The notes beneath the pieces are model-generated. The model searched no databases. It was given only the letters and a program-made list of their open reading frames with translations, and had not been told where the DNA came from. A stretch of 64,000 bases of DNA from Coenobita brevimanus (lineage: Eukaryota > Arthropoda > Malacostraca > Decapoda > Coenobitidae). The stretch covers positions 14,704,203 through 14,768,202 of the forward strand of contig CM064713.1 in assembly GCA_032717465.1 (NCBI GenBank). The letters run 5' to 3'. Made by a program: the position numbers and the translations under genes. This document shows, piece by piece, positions 45,463 through 57,040 of the stretch (the first letter of the stretch is position 1; the number at the start of each line of letters is the position of its first letter).

Positions 45463-46287
45463 CAGCAATCCCTCCAATAACCGATGTAATAGAGCCAAAG
45501 GCATGTCCAGAAATTGGATCTGTCCGGGAACTGGGAAAATGCCTCCTGGACAGGAACTTATGGACCCTAACTCAGCCTAACTCAGAAAACCACCTACATA
45601 ACTCCCTACCGGACATGCATAGCAATTATTTAAGACCCTGTTCACACAAATAAGGGACAGAAAGCATGAAATAAATGAAAAGGTACCAGAGAATGAGGAA
45701 TTTGAAGTGAGTATGGAAAATATTTTGCAGTGTATAGGGTACATACAACATGTCCGTGGCCGTTACGAAGATTAACCCACCTCCTCTAAGACCCTGGCAG
45801 TGGAGAAAATGCTCTTGAAACATGTACAGTAATCCAGTGTTGTGCTGCACTTAATCCTTTGCAATGTGAATTATAACTGTTTAACACTGCACATTCTGTT
45901 CTTACTTGTGCCACGCTAGTTGCAACATGCCAGTTTGCACTCAGCACTTAATCCTTTGCACTCTAAATTCTCATTTCTTAACAATGCACAACACTATAAA
46001 TTCCCATGTGGTTTACAGGCCAGGTATTACAGTTTATTCACAAAAACGAGCACGTGTGGCAGCCATTGCAACGAGCATCTAGTCAGGACGGTAGTTAGGT
46101 GGTAACTGGGAGGGGAGGAAGCAGGCCACGCGCCAAGTTCAAAATACGGTTGAAAAAAATGTCGGATTTTCTTTTGCTATTTTAAGTTTTTTGGCCATTT
46201 GGGGGTTCTGAAGGCCCGGGCCCAAAATGTACGGAAATTGGGGTGTCCAGGAATTGGGCATACGGTTATTACAGGGATTACTTACTG
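45463..46287 (-). mobile_element. Tig-G copy 3, short Tigger derivative
   Basis: Antisense. Left end CAGCAATCCCTCCAATAACC, and right end in reverse CAGTAAGTAATCCCTGTAAT, flanked by TA. It includes the Tigger 3' region with GTGTTGTGCAGTG-like sequence in reverse and lacks transposase. Confidence 0.85.
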
Positions 46288-46358
46288 TACTTGATGAGAG
46301 ACTGCAAGGGCTTTGCCTTTGCTTGTAACAAGAAATTTGGCACTGACACTAGTTATCG

Positions 46359-47130
46359 CTCACCATCCACTCACTCGATGTAGTGCTGCTCTCGGGTGGC
46401 TGCCCTTTCCTCTCTTCATTCCTTTTTTCCATCCTTCCTCTTATGTACTTCGTTCCTTCTGTCTTTCCTCTTCCTTCTGTCTATGGGTGGCTCTACAATG
46501 AGTGACCAGCCAAATGGTTTCCTGTACACCAGGAAACCATTTACTATGCAGGATAGTAACCATATAACCAAACTGTGGCACCTGGTGGTTTAGTGGGTAA
46601 TTAACCCCTTAAAAACAGACAGCAGAATGGTGTGACATATGCTCAGGACGGGCATAATAGGTGGGTATGATATCATGGGGGAATTGTGGGTCGGGGGTGT
46701 GGGGTGGTGTGGGGGATTGATGGTGGTGCAGGGGTGTGAGGGAGGCATGAGGGGTGGTGTGTGGGTGTGGTGGCAGGGGGAGTAGGGGGGTGGGAGGGAG
46801 GGGTGGGGTACATGACCGCATATGCGGACACACATCATTTTGGCCCGAGTACCCACGGAAAGCTTATGCGGACAGCCATCTTTTTGGCTGTAGTACCCTT
46901 GGACAGAATATGCGGACACCCGTTTTTTATGGGTTAAGGCGCTCCAGCCAGACTGAGCCTGTATCAGTTTATATCCAAGGGGTGGCTGGGGTTTACTGCT
47001 CACATAATGCCACTCAGGGATGAGTGAGGCTTGTCACTCTCATCTGAAATGTCAGCACCTACTTGCCTAGCCTCGGGCTTCTATGCTCCTCGTGGGGCAA
47101 CACAGGATTAGATGATGATCATGATGATGA
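46359..47130 (+). mobile_element. SINE-D copy 4, split by PB-N copy 2
   Basis: Colinear with copies 3 and 5, minus the first 17 bp. Interrupted right in the tRNA-like A-box region at a TTAA. Ends in a GATGAT tail. Confidence 0.82.
46605..46933. mobile_element. PB-N copy 2, 329-bp piggyBac-like MITE
   Basis: Flanked by TTAA on both sides (46601-46604, 46934-46937). Ends CCCCTTAAAAAC and, in reverse, CCCATAAAAAACG. The SINE reads through when the insert and one TTAA are removed. The right third holds TATGCGGACA three times at about 44-bp spacing (46821, 46864, 46909). No ORF. Confidence 0.8.
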
Positions 47131-47465
47131 TCAAGTCTACAAAATTTTGTAAAAATTGGGTAATAATATGATTTTATATTTGGGGGGATGTCCTGGCATG
47201 GGATGTCAGGAGGTGTGTGTCTGCTCGATTCTCTTGAAATTTTTGGTATAACTTTTACTTTCATATACCTGTTATTTAGCCGGATACATTAATCACAATC
47301 TTTCAACACTTTGTTCTCAAAAATATGCTTTGGTGCATATGTCCCTCCGAACCTCAATGCCTCAGACATATTTGGTACTTCTATTCATCCAAGCACTTCA
47401 CATGCATCTGACAGATGAAATTAATCTGTTGATTATCAAGTTAAGCTCTCAAGCCAACGATGTCC
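47131..47465. other. Spacer, nothing recognised
   Basis: No coding signal or repeat assigned. Confidence 0.45.
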
Positions 47466-48006
47466 AGCCTGTCCTCGTCTAACACAGTTCATTGCTTCCG
47501 CCCCCCTACCATGATAGAGAAATTTCATATTACAGGGACTCTCGAAACCCCCTACTGTATTTCCTTCAGCACCCCTGCCCAATGTCCACTTTTTCCCCCC
47601 TTGTGGTGCAAAATTTTTTTATACACCAATTTTAACCTCCTAGAAAGCATTAATATGGTTCAAAAAATTATAAAAGAGTATTACTACAGTTAAAAACACA
47701 TTTTATTTACCTTATGGGAGGATAAGAGGAGACTCTACGCCGGAGGGAGCAGGCAGAGTGGGGAGGCAGGTGGAAGCAGGGAATGTCCTGAATGGCTGGG
47801 TAGTTCAAAAGTGAGAATGCTGAAGGTGAATGACGCCCGTTGGCAAGGCAATGCTGCCATGATTCATCTCATCACCGCCCTCCCAGTTCCAAAAGCCGTG
47901 TTAGCTTCATCAATGGTCATGTTAGAAGCAATACTGCTCCCGGAAAATTGTACCATGTTAGACCATTTTCGTGTTAGGGAAAACTGTGTTAGATGAGGAT
48001 AGACTG
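47466..48006. mobile_element. Q element, 541-bp TIR element
   Basis: Left CAGCCTGTCCTCGTCTAACA and right, in reverse, CAGTCTATCCTCATCTAACA match over about 25 bp. TA follows on the right, while the left TA is changed. Non-coding, probably a mariner/Tigger-type MITE. Confidence 0.65.
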
Positions 48007-48013
48007 TACAGAA

Positions 48014-49112
48014 CAGTAACCCCTCACTACAATGAACTCTGGTATGGTGGATAAAGTAGATTTACGATTCAAGACAAAGGTAACCACCCATCTTACAATA
48101 ACATAAGCATTTAATATCGTCATTTATTCAATAACATGATACAGTAATATCACTCAATTGCACAGGACAAACCTAGTGGGTGCAATTAGGTGTTGGATAT
48201 CCAGATGGCAGCATTTGTTTACAACTTGTGCACTGTGCTTTTGTTGGTCATTGCTAGGGTTTCTTGACCCAAGCTGATCCACGTGATCCAAGTCCCATAC
48301 CTGCTGCAGCCTGCCTCCACCTCACTATTGTGTTGACTGTTGTTATGTCTAGAAGCACTTTTTTTTCCCTTGTTCCTCATTTCATCACAGAATTCTGAGC
48401 TCACGGTTCCGAACTAAATTTAGTAGGTGCTACAAACACAAGAAAAGCATTAATTCTAGAGAAAAAAATAGAAAGGTTGGATGAGGTGGCATGTGGCATC
48501 AGAGCTTAATGTGAATGAAAGTAACACTCGGACTATCATATAAAATAAGTTGGGTGTGCTTAGGATGTGGATAATCTCTTTGTTGAAATAATAAAAAACT
48601 AAAGATAATGATGAGAGGGCAGTAAAATTCATGTTCTCAAGTTTAATGCAACAAGTGTGCAAAGGGTTTCCTGACCGATTTTTGTTATGAAATGACAGAC
48701 TCAGGGCTAGAAAATCTGACTCTTATGGAATGTGAAGAGTCTACGTGTTGATGTAAAAAGTTAGGTAAGATATTTATGTGAGTTCAGGGCCAACACAAGC
48801 CTGCACCTCCTATGCTGTGTTTTCATGTCTGTGGTAATGGCCCCACTGCCACCTGAAAAGTGGAAGAGGAAGGTTCTAACTCTGGAGAAGAAATGTGAGA
48901 TATTGGGCAAGGCTGATGCAGGCTGGACCACAGGACGAATTCTTCGCGAATATGATCTAGCCCGTTCAACACTGTTTGATATCAAGAAGTCATGCGACAA
49001 GCTTATACAGTACAGACAAGACTTCAGCGAAAGCACAGGTTGGGGCGACAGGAAGGTAATGGCCCACGCACAGCACGCCATTATCGATCAGTTGGCATTG
49101 ATGTGATCTGTA
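48014..49112 (+). mobile_element. Second Tigger subfamily, 5' part
   Basis: Begins with a terminal-repeat-like CAGTAACCCCTCACTACAA and leads to the N-terminus of a pogo-type transposase at 48825. It is cut by Tig-F copy 1 at 49115. The left end is assigned by resemblance and is less sure. Confidence 0.55.
48825..49106 (+). pseudogene. Tigger-type transposase N-terminus
   Basis: The KRKVLTLEKKCEILGKADAG and RILREYDLARSTLFDIKKS region is the CENP-B/pogo-type helix-turn-helix DNA-binding domain. It lines up with the Tig-F copies but differs in sequence, so it is a separate subfamily. The rest of the protein is gone. Confidence 0.8.
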
Positions 49113-49116
49113 CATA

Positions 49117-51906
49117 CAGTACTCCCAGTAATAACCGGATGCCCAATTCCCGGAAACCCCAACTTCCGGACATTTTGCCCCCCCCCCCCCCAAAGTTCAA
49201 CATTTATTTCAACTGTATTTTGAACTTGGCGCATGGCGCCGAAGAGCTGTGTTTTGCTACGTAGTTCCGCTGACGTCCGGCAGGGTGACGCTGCCTCCTC
49301 CCCATTTCCTGCCTACCCATTGTCGTGAACACACATTCATCACCGTGGCCGCCCACATGCTCAGTTTTGTGGTGGTGCCCTACCTGCTGCAGGCCCTGTT
49401 GTTCTTCTGCTGCCTCTTACTCATGTGTGTGACAATGGTCCTGCCGCCCGGAAAGAGGAAACGAGTGGTTCTGACTCTGGAGAAAAAGAGGGAGATACAG
49501 GAGAAGGTGGACGCATCCTCTGAGAATTCAACCTGGCCCGCTCTACCTTGTCTGATATCAAGAATTCCCAGGACAAACTCATCCAGTACACGGCTGACTT
49601 CACATCGAAGACCAAATGCACCGTGCTGAGGAAGGCTGTGTACCCTCCCAGGTTTGCAGAAATCGACTGCTCCACACTGATTTGGTATCGACGACAACGT
49701 GCTGCTGGTGTGCTGGTGCGTAGTACGGAGTTGAAGGCTACTGCCGAGAAGTTCAGGCTACACAACACCCCAGACTTCAAGGCATCCAAGGGTTGGGTCT
49801 TCGCTTTTAAGTTGCAACATGGACTTGCCAACCGCAAGGCCCATGGTGAAGCTCTGGACGCCAACAATGAGGGAGTAGAGGAGTTTCAGCAGAAGGTGAA
49901 GGGCTTGATCGACAGGGAGGGCCTCACTCTCGGTCAAGTCTACAATGCTGACGAAACTGGTTTACTCTATCGCTTGCTGCCAATGAACGCTCTAGCAAAG
50001 GAGACAGAGAAGCATGTACCAGGCTGCAGGCTCTCGAAGCAACAGATATCTGCTTTGTGTTGTGCCAATGCAAACGGCATGCACCGGCTCAAGCCTGTTA
50101 TTGGTGGCTGTGCAAAGCAGCCTTGGTGCCTTCATAGGGTGATGGATGTCCTTCCTGTCGTGTGGTACCAATCTGTGATGGCTTGGTTCACAGCCAAGAT
50201 CTTCGAAGACTGGTTTCACCAGCACTTCATCAAGGAGGTCAACCACTATCAGACAAACACACTGGGAATCCTGGATGACAGGTTAAGAATGGCTGCATTA
50301 AGTGCTTGTTTCTGCCACCTAATACAACTGCTCTCATCCAACCAATGGACCAAGGCATGATCGTGGAAATGAAGAGGCTGTACCATCAGAAGATCCTGGA
50401 CAAGGTGATGGTTGTTCCCGAGGACAAGGACAAGCAAAGGGAGGGACGGGACATATAAGGCCAGCAGACTGTGGAAAACTTTCGCCGCTACAACATCAAG
50501 TCAGCCATCTACAACTGGGCCAGTGCATGGAGGGAAGTCTCTGTCAAGACTCTAGAAGGGAATTGGTCTCGTCTGCTTCTCGGAGCTGATGCAGTGCACG
50601 ACTTTCTAGGTAATGACATGGATGACTTCCATGCTCGTCTTCGTGCGGCTGGCGACAATGTTGATGAGGACGAAGTGCATGAGTGGTTGCATGACGACAA
50701 GGGTGGTCCTGGGTATCAGATCATGTCTGACATCGAGATCGCATCTTCAGCTGCAGGTACAAGTACTGTACCCAGCTTGAAGATTCCCCTGAGGACAGTG
50801 AGGATGATGAGGACTCCTCTCAGCACGCACTACTCCAGCCATCAACAAGCTGAGCGCACTCTCGCAGCAAGTCGAGTTCGTTCTTGACTACCTGGGACAC
50901 CTGGACTGGAACAGGGAGATGGGACCCCTGGGGCTTGTGGAGGAAGTGTGCTCTTTTAGGCAGCACATCATCACTCGCCAGAATCGCCGTTACTTACGTC
51001 AATCAACCACTGACAGTTTCTTCAGGCCCGTGACCCCGCCATGCCCATCCCTGGCTCCAAACCACTGCCTCCCTAAGACAGGCCTTCCACCTCCGAGCCA
51101 AAGCCAAGCACATCGGCCACATTGGAGTCGCCATGGACGTGAGTTTCCAGCTATCTTCAGAGTCATCTACAGTGGGTAGTTCATCACCACTTCCCAGCGA
51201 CGCGCCCCTCGGCCGCTTGCAACACCTACTCTCAGACTCTGACAATAAAATAAACAGCAAAAACTTGTCACAAGACGACATGGGAATTTACAGTGTTGTG
51301 CCAGTGTTAAGAAAGTAGAATTCAGAGTGCAAAGGCTTAAGTGCAGACTGGTACTGTACACTGGTGAGTTTCAGGTGTAGAGCAAATCAGAAAAGAATGT
51401 GCAGTGTTAAGAAATTAGAATTCAGAGTGCAAAGGCTTAAGTGCAGACTGCAACACTGCTGAGTTTCAAGTGCAGTGCCAGAAAAGAATGAGCAGTGTTA
51501 AGAAATTAGAAATCAGAGTGCAAAGGATTAAGTGCAGTACAACACTGGATTACTGTAGGTGCTTCAGGTGCACCTTTGTACTGTCAGAGTCTGAGAGGAG
51601 ATGGGTTATTCTTCGCGACGGCCATGGACGTGCTGTAAGAACCCTGGATACTACTAAATATTTTCCATACTCACCTCTAAATTCTCATTCTTTGATTCCT
51701 TTTCATTTATTTCATGCTTTCTGTTCCTTATTTGTGTGAATAGGGTCTTAAATAGGAGCTATGCATGTCTGGTAGGGAGTTACGTAGGTGGTTCTCTGAG
51801 TTAGGGTCCATAAGTACCTGTCCAGGAGGCAATTTCCCAATTCCCGGACAAACCCAATTTCCGGACTTGCCTTTGGTTCTATTACATACGACATTGGAGG
51901 CATTAC

Positions 51907-51907
<1 letters not shown>
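49117..51907 (+). mobile_element. Tig-F copy 1 (Tigger/pogo DNA transposon)
   Basis: 2.8 kb flanked by TA. The left end starts CAGTACTCCCAGTAATAACC; the right end is degraded (TTGGAGGCATTACG). It contains the transposase gene, a 3' region with three diverged GCAGTGTTAAGAAATTAGAA repeats (51300-51520), and inserted at the boundary of an older Tigger fragment and a (TA)n run. Confidence 0.88.
49435..51245 (+). pseudogene. Tig-F transposase, copy 1
   Basis: The HTH part RKRVVLTLEKKREIQEKVD is followed by a shift near 49520. The CENP-B-type second HTH and DDE core then run open from 49548 to 50360. YNADETGLLYR has the first catalytic Asp. The segment carrying the second (DNAPAHP in copy 2) is deleted near 50280, and the third lies in a shifted frame. 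An acidic C-terminus (DDFHARLRAAGDNVDEDEVHEWL) follows in 50471-50887. Inactive. Confidence 0.87.

Positions 51908-51957
<50 letters not shown>
51908..51957. repeat. (TA)n microsatellite
   Basis: About 48 bases of TA repeat between Tig-F copy 1 and the RTE-C tail. Confidence 0.95.
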
Positions 51958-51961
<4 letters not shown>

Positions 51962-52143
51962 CATCATCATCATCATCATCCGGACCTCCTTTCCCACCCT
52001 AGGGCAGGGTGAGGAGTAGCAATGTCCAGACAGCCCAAATCTGCCTAATCCAATGGGTCACGCTTCCATTCATTCATCATTCAAGCCCTTGGAAATCCTG
52101 GCTCTATCAGATACACCCAAAACATTGACCACGTTTTGTAGCT

Positions 52144-53056
52144 TCACATAAACGTATCCAATAGAGTCAATCCGGACGCTGCCACGTTAAAAAGGGGTGC
52201 CAAATCCCTGATCATGCACTGCTCTTCACAACAGTCATCCAGCCAGCTCGATCTCGTCAGTTCTCTAGCCTCACCGACTTCCAAACCTCTTTTCCTCACA
52301 CACTCATCCACCATATCTCTCCACCTTCTTGGCCTACCTGGCCTCCTCCCTCCTTCAAATTCGCTCAGATGTATCTTTTTCGCCACTCTGTTGTTATCCA
52401 TTCTCTCCACATGACCATACCATCTCAGTACACACTTTTACGTTCTGATGTCTACCAACTTCCTCACTCCACATCTTTCACGAATCACTTTATTTCGTAT
52501 CCTATTCACCCTCTGTACTACACATACATTCCTCAGCAGTCCCATCTCCACTGCTCTTACTCTTGACTTTTCATTTTCATGTCACACCATGGTTGGCACT
52601 AACACTCCTCCACGTAAGCCTCGTGCAGCTGCAACACTCAAGCCTCTGTTTCTTATCAAGGCCTTTCACTTCACCAGCTACTTTCCTTCCTTATGACACT
52701 CTACTTTCAACTTCTTTTGCACAACTTCGTCTCTTTTCTATCACTGTACCCATGTATTTGAACTCTCTCACCATTTCCAGTCTCTCTTCATTCACTGTAA
52801 CATCGCACTGGGAGTCACCTTCTCTCTCAATAACCATCACTTTACTCTTTTCTACATTTACTCTCAAGGCACGACGCTCTCAGACATCAGCAAAACTCTT
52901 CACTAGCCTACCGAGTTCTTGTCCAGTATTTGCAAGCAGTACTACATCATCAGCATACGGCAAATTTGAGATATTCCAATTATCGCCATTCATTACCAAT
53001 GCCATCCCTCTCTCCATTACTCGTGTTTTTACTTCTCTCATCACTCAATCCATATA
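52144..53056 (-). pseudogene. RTE-C RT C-terminal part
   Basis: The YADDVVLLANTGQELG codons near 52955 carry the catalytic Asp pair. Many stops and small deletions follow. VERMDNNRVAKKIHLSEFEG and MVDECVRKRGLEVGEAREL mark the C-terminal domain. Confidence 0.8.
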
Positions 53057-53274
53057 CAAGAAACTCGCACCAAACACGATCTCACGGAACGCGCTCGCAA
53101 TTATACATGGTAAGGGCTGGGATACACATAAGACAATGTAAGATTAAAGAACCATTATGAAAACTACAAATTAACGCAGGAGAGGCCCTTGAAAGATCAA
53201 ATCCTCGAACGTCACCGCAGCGCGTGCAGTTTGTTTTGATTACGTGACGATCTAGGCGGGAAATTATTCAGTGA

Positions 53275-53941
53275 GTCAGAATATTGCCTTTTTTATTTGT
53301 TCGTTTTTTCCACAGTACTGTACAGTATTTGTAAGTTAAATATTTACTGTTCTCGTATGTACTGTACTTGTAAGCACTTAAATAAAGTTAAATCATTAAA
53401 TAAAGCCTTGTAACCAGTTAACCCGAATTATATGATTACCCATGATTGGCGTCGGAATATTGCCTTTTTTGTTTGTTCGTTAAACTCTTACTGTACTGCT
53501 TTTCTACAGTACTGTATTTGTAAGTTAAATATTTACTGTTCTGGTATGTACTTGTAAGCAATTAAAGCATTAAATAAAGCCTTGTAACCAGTTAACCTGA
53601 TTTATATGATTACCCATGATCGGTGTCGGAATATTGCCTTTTATGTTTGTTCGTTAAAGACTTGCTGTACAGCTTTTCCACAGTATAGCATTTCTAAGTT
53701 AAATATGTACTGTTCTGGTATGTACTTGCAAGTTAAAGCACTCAAAAAAGATAAAGCATTAAATAAAGCCCTGGTACCAGTTAACCTGATTTATATGATA
53801 ACCTATGATCGGCGTCGGAATGTTTCCTTGCGTTTACGTATTTGTGTGTTGAAGTTTTGCTGTGGAGTACTGTATTTGTGAGTTATAACATTAAATAAAC
53901 CTTCTAACCACTTAAAGTGCTTTCTAGTGATTACCAGTGAC
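53275..53941. repeat. Tandem array of about 175-bp units in M
   Basis: Units start at 53275, 53451, 53625 and 53814 with GTCGGAATATTGCCTTTT. Each holds TAAGTTAAATATTTACTGTT and CAGTTAACC; lengths are 176, 174, 189 and a partial last unit. Confidence 0.88.
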
Positions 53942-54095
53942 AGATAACAGCAAAACAACACATTTGGGCGGTCTAGGGAGCAAAATACGGAGTAGTTTAA
54001 ATACAGTAATCACTCTAATATCCGGACGCCCAATAACCGAACATCCCCACTACCCGGACCTTATCATCCCGACTACCCGGACCTTATCGTCCTGG

Positions 54096-54136
<41 letters not shown>

Positions 54137-55065
54137 AAGAAGAAGATTTTTTGCCGTCCGTAATTTGAACTTGCCGCGCGTGCCGCGGGAGAGCATTGTT
54201 TTGGTGCGCCATTCCTCCGACGTCCGATAGAGCGCCACTGGATCCTCCCCACTTCCCGCCTGTCTCTCACCGCGACTGGACCTACGCTCTTCGCAATGGC
54301 TGCCCACGTGCTCGCTTTTGTGGTGGTGCCGTACTTGCTGCAGGGCCTCCTGCTGCTCTCGGGCCTCCTCTTAGTGTGTGTGATGATGGCCCCGCCACCT
54401 GAGAAAAGGAAGAGAGTGGTGTTGACTCTGGAAAAGAAGAGGGAGATATTGGAGAAAGTTGATGCGGGTTGGTCTTCTTCCCGCATTCTCCACGAGTACA
54501 ACCTGGCCCGGTCGACTTTGTTCGATATCAAACGTTCCCGAGACAAACTCACGCAGTACACGGCTGACTTCTCGTCGAGAAGCAAATGCAATGTGGAAAG
54601 GAAGGTTATGTTTAACCCCAAGTTTGCAGAAATCGACCGATCCACGTTGATTTGGTACTGACAGCAACGTGCAGCTGGTGTGATGGTACGTGGAACGGAG
54701 CTGAAGGCTGCTGCTGAGAAGTTCGCAAGGCTTCACGACGCCCTAGACTTCAAGGCATCCAAGGGTTGGCTCTTCGCGTTCAAGTTGCGACATGCCCTTA
54801 CTAACCGTAAAGAACATGGCGAAGCATTGGATGCTAACGAGGATGGAGTTGACGAGTTTCGGCACAAGGTGAAAGGCTTGATCGACAGGGAGGGCCTCAC
54901 TCTCGGTCAAGTCTACAATGCTGACGAAACTGGCCTATTCTATCGCTCGCTGCCAACGAACACTCTAGCCGAGGAGACGGAGAAGCATGTACCTGGCCGC
55001 AAGCTTTCTAAGGAACGGATATCTGCTTTGTGTTGTGCCAGTGCTAACGGCATGCACTGGCTTAA

Positions 55066-57040
55066 CCCCTACACCGCGGGCTTGTTTACCAATAACTTGC
55101 GTGTGCCGCGGGGTTATTCGGGCTCCGACAGACTCTCAAAAAATATTTGCCAAAAATCAGTTATTAGTCCTAGAATAATAAAATTATATATGCTTATGGC
55201 ACATACCTTCAGCTTTCTCCTGGAATGATTGTTGAGCCTTCGTCGGTTACCGTAGGACTTGTGGAGACCTCTGAAGTAGGGTAACGAAGTCTCCACTTTA
55301 CACTTCCCGACAACCCGTAATATGATTACCACAGCCAGATACAAACACTATAAACACTATTCTACAATTTTCAAGTAGTTTGGGATCCATACTAAAAAAA
55401 AAAACACTGTGAAAGCAATGGAAATTACGAGCGTGTCTGATCGTCGCACTGGCGCTAGTTCGCTCTTGGTAGTCTGTCATTTATTATTCATAAAACCCCT
55501 CACACTTTATATTTCTATTACTATATAACACTTATATATATCTATAGTCTTTATCCATAAGTTTCCTTCAGTAGTATTAGTTTATTGTCACTGTAGGGAT
55601 TCAATTTCTTTCAGTAAAATACGTAGCATTCACTTTCTCGTCCTGTATACTGGCACTGAGAGTGAATGTCACTTTCATCTTCACTCTCATAACTCATAGC
55701 ATTCAGACATGCTAGAGTGGAACTTTCACTTTCATTACTCCTAGGGTATATACTCGTATTCTTATAATACTACTCATGTACATTTCTATTTACGTTCTCT
55801 ATTTTATTTACGTTATTTACATTTCTATTTTATTTACACTGTGTTGTGCACTGTCACTTGAAATAACTTATAAAACTATTTTCCATTGTTCACGTATATT
55901 TACATTCATTACTTTCACTTGCTGTTTACACATTATTTACACATTATTTACAATTCCACTTGCACTGTTTTACTCAACAGAAAGATCGTAGTCACTCTTT
56001 TATCAATTGTCAGCCTTTTACCTCTTTCCACACGAGGTTTAGTAGGGGGTAAAGGTCACAGGGCCATTTGCATGGGGGTGAAAAAAGGCCTTGAAGTCAG
56101 CAAGAAGAAACATACGTACTCTCGCTTCGGAAGTTGAGAGAGAACTGAGTGATAACGGAGGACCACCAGCGTAGAGGCCTGCTAGGGGTTATTCAGAGTT
56201 ACCAATATTACTTCTTGAAACAGCTAAGTCTAGCACTGATATGATTGGCAGGAAATCTAGACAATACATTATAAATTTGGTAGTTCCAGGTGAATGTAAA
56301 TATCACTTAGGTTGCTCCCTTCCCTCCTTACATGTATATTTATTACGAAAATAGATTAGAGGCCTACTTAGGAGATATGTATATTCAGAGCTACCAATGT
56401 TATATCTTGAAACAGCTTTGTCTAGCACTGATATGATTGGCAGGAAATCTAGACAATACATTATAAATTAGGTAGTTCCATGTGAATGTAAATATCACTT
56501 AGGGTTCTCCCTTCCCTCCTTACATGTATATTTATTACGAAAATAGATTATAGGGCATATTTCAAGGGGAAAAAAACAGCGAAAATTAGCGAACGAGTGC
56601 ACGTGAGGTGTTGTCAGGTGATAATTAGCCAATTCCAGGTGTATGGCACTCTCACTTACCTTATTTCTTTCTTGTATATATTATTTGGTATAAGAATAGG
56701 ACATAGGGCTTATTTCAATGGATGAAATCAGTGAAAAATTCCAGGGAAGATTTACTTAGCGTAGCACGGCCGGGCAGGCGAGAGGATAGGGTAATGGAGG
56801 GGGGGTAGGGAGGGGAGTCAAGAACGGGGAGAAATGGCTAAATTGTCAACAATGGATGGGAGTACAGATGAGATTAGGAGTGCTGACTAGTGTTGGACAT
56901 TGGCAGTACCGATAGATGATACAAGCCCCCACTTGGAAGCCCGGGTGAATTCAAAATAACACAGAATCACAAAAGCGACGCCCCGCGGTATGATCCCTTG
57001 CTCCCAAGCGTCACGAAAGTGACGCCCCGCGGTTAAGGGG
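55066..57040. mobile_element. PB-N copy 1, 1975-bp piggyBac-like element without transposase
   Basis: TTAA on both sides (55062-55065, 57041-57044). Ends CCCCTACACCGCGGG and, in reverse, CCCCTTAACCGCGGGG. Removing it with one TTAA restores the transposase frame around the HWLKPVV codons. Non-coding and AT-rich, with a 185-bp tandem duplication and a second GACGCCCCGCGG near its right end. Confidence 0.85.
56174..56550. repeat. 185-bp tandem duplication inside PB-N copy 1
   Basis: Units 56174-56358 and 56359-56550 share TGATATGATTGGCAGGAAAT and CTTACATGTATATTTATTAC. Confidence 0.9.

Noticed and set aside
53275..53941. Regular spaced repeats that might suggest a CRISPR array
   Set aside because: Units are about 175 bp and alike along their whole length, with no short constant repeat and variable spacer; the context is eukaryotic.
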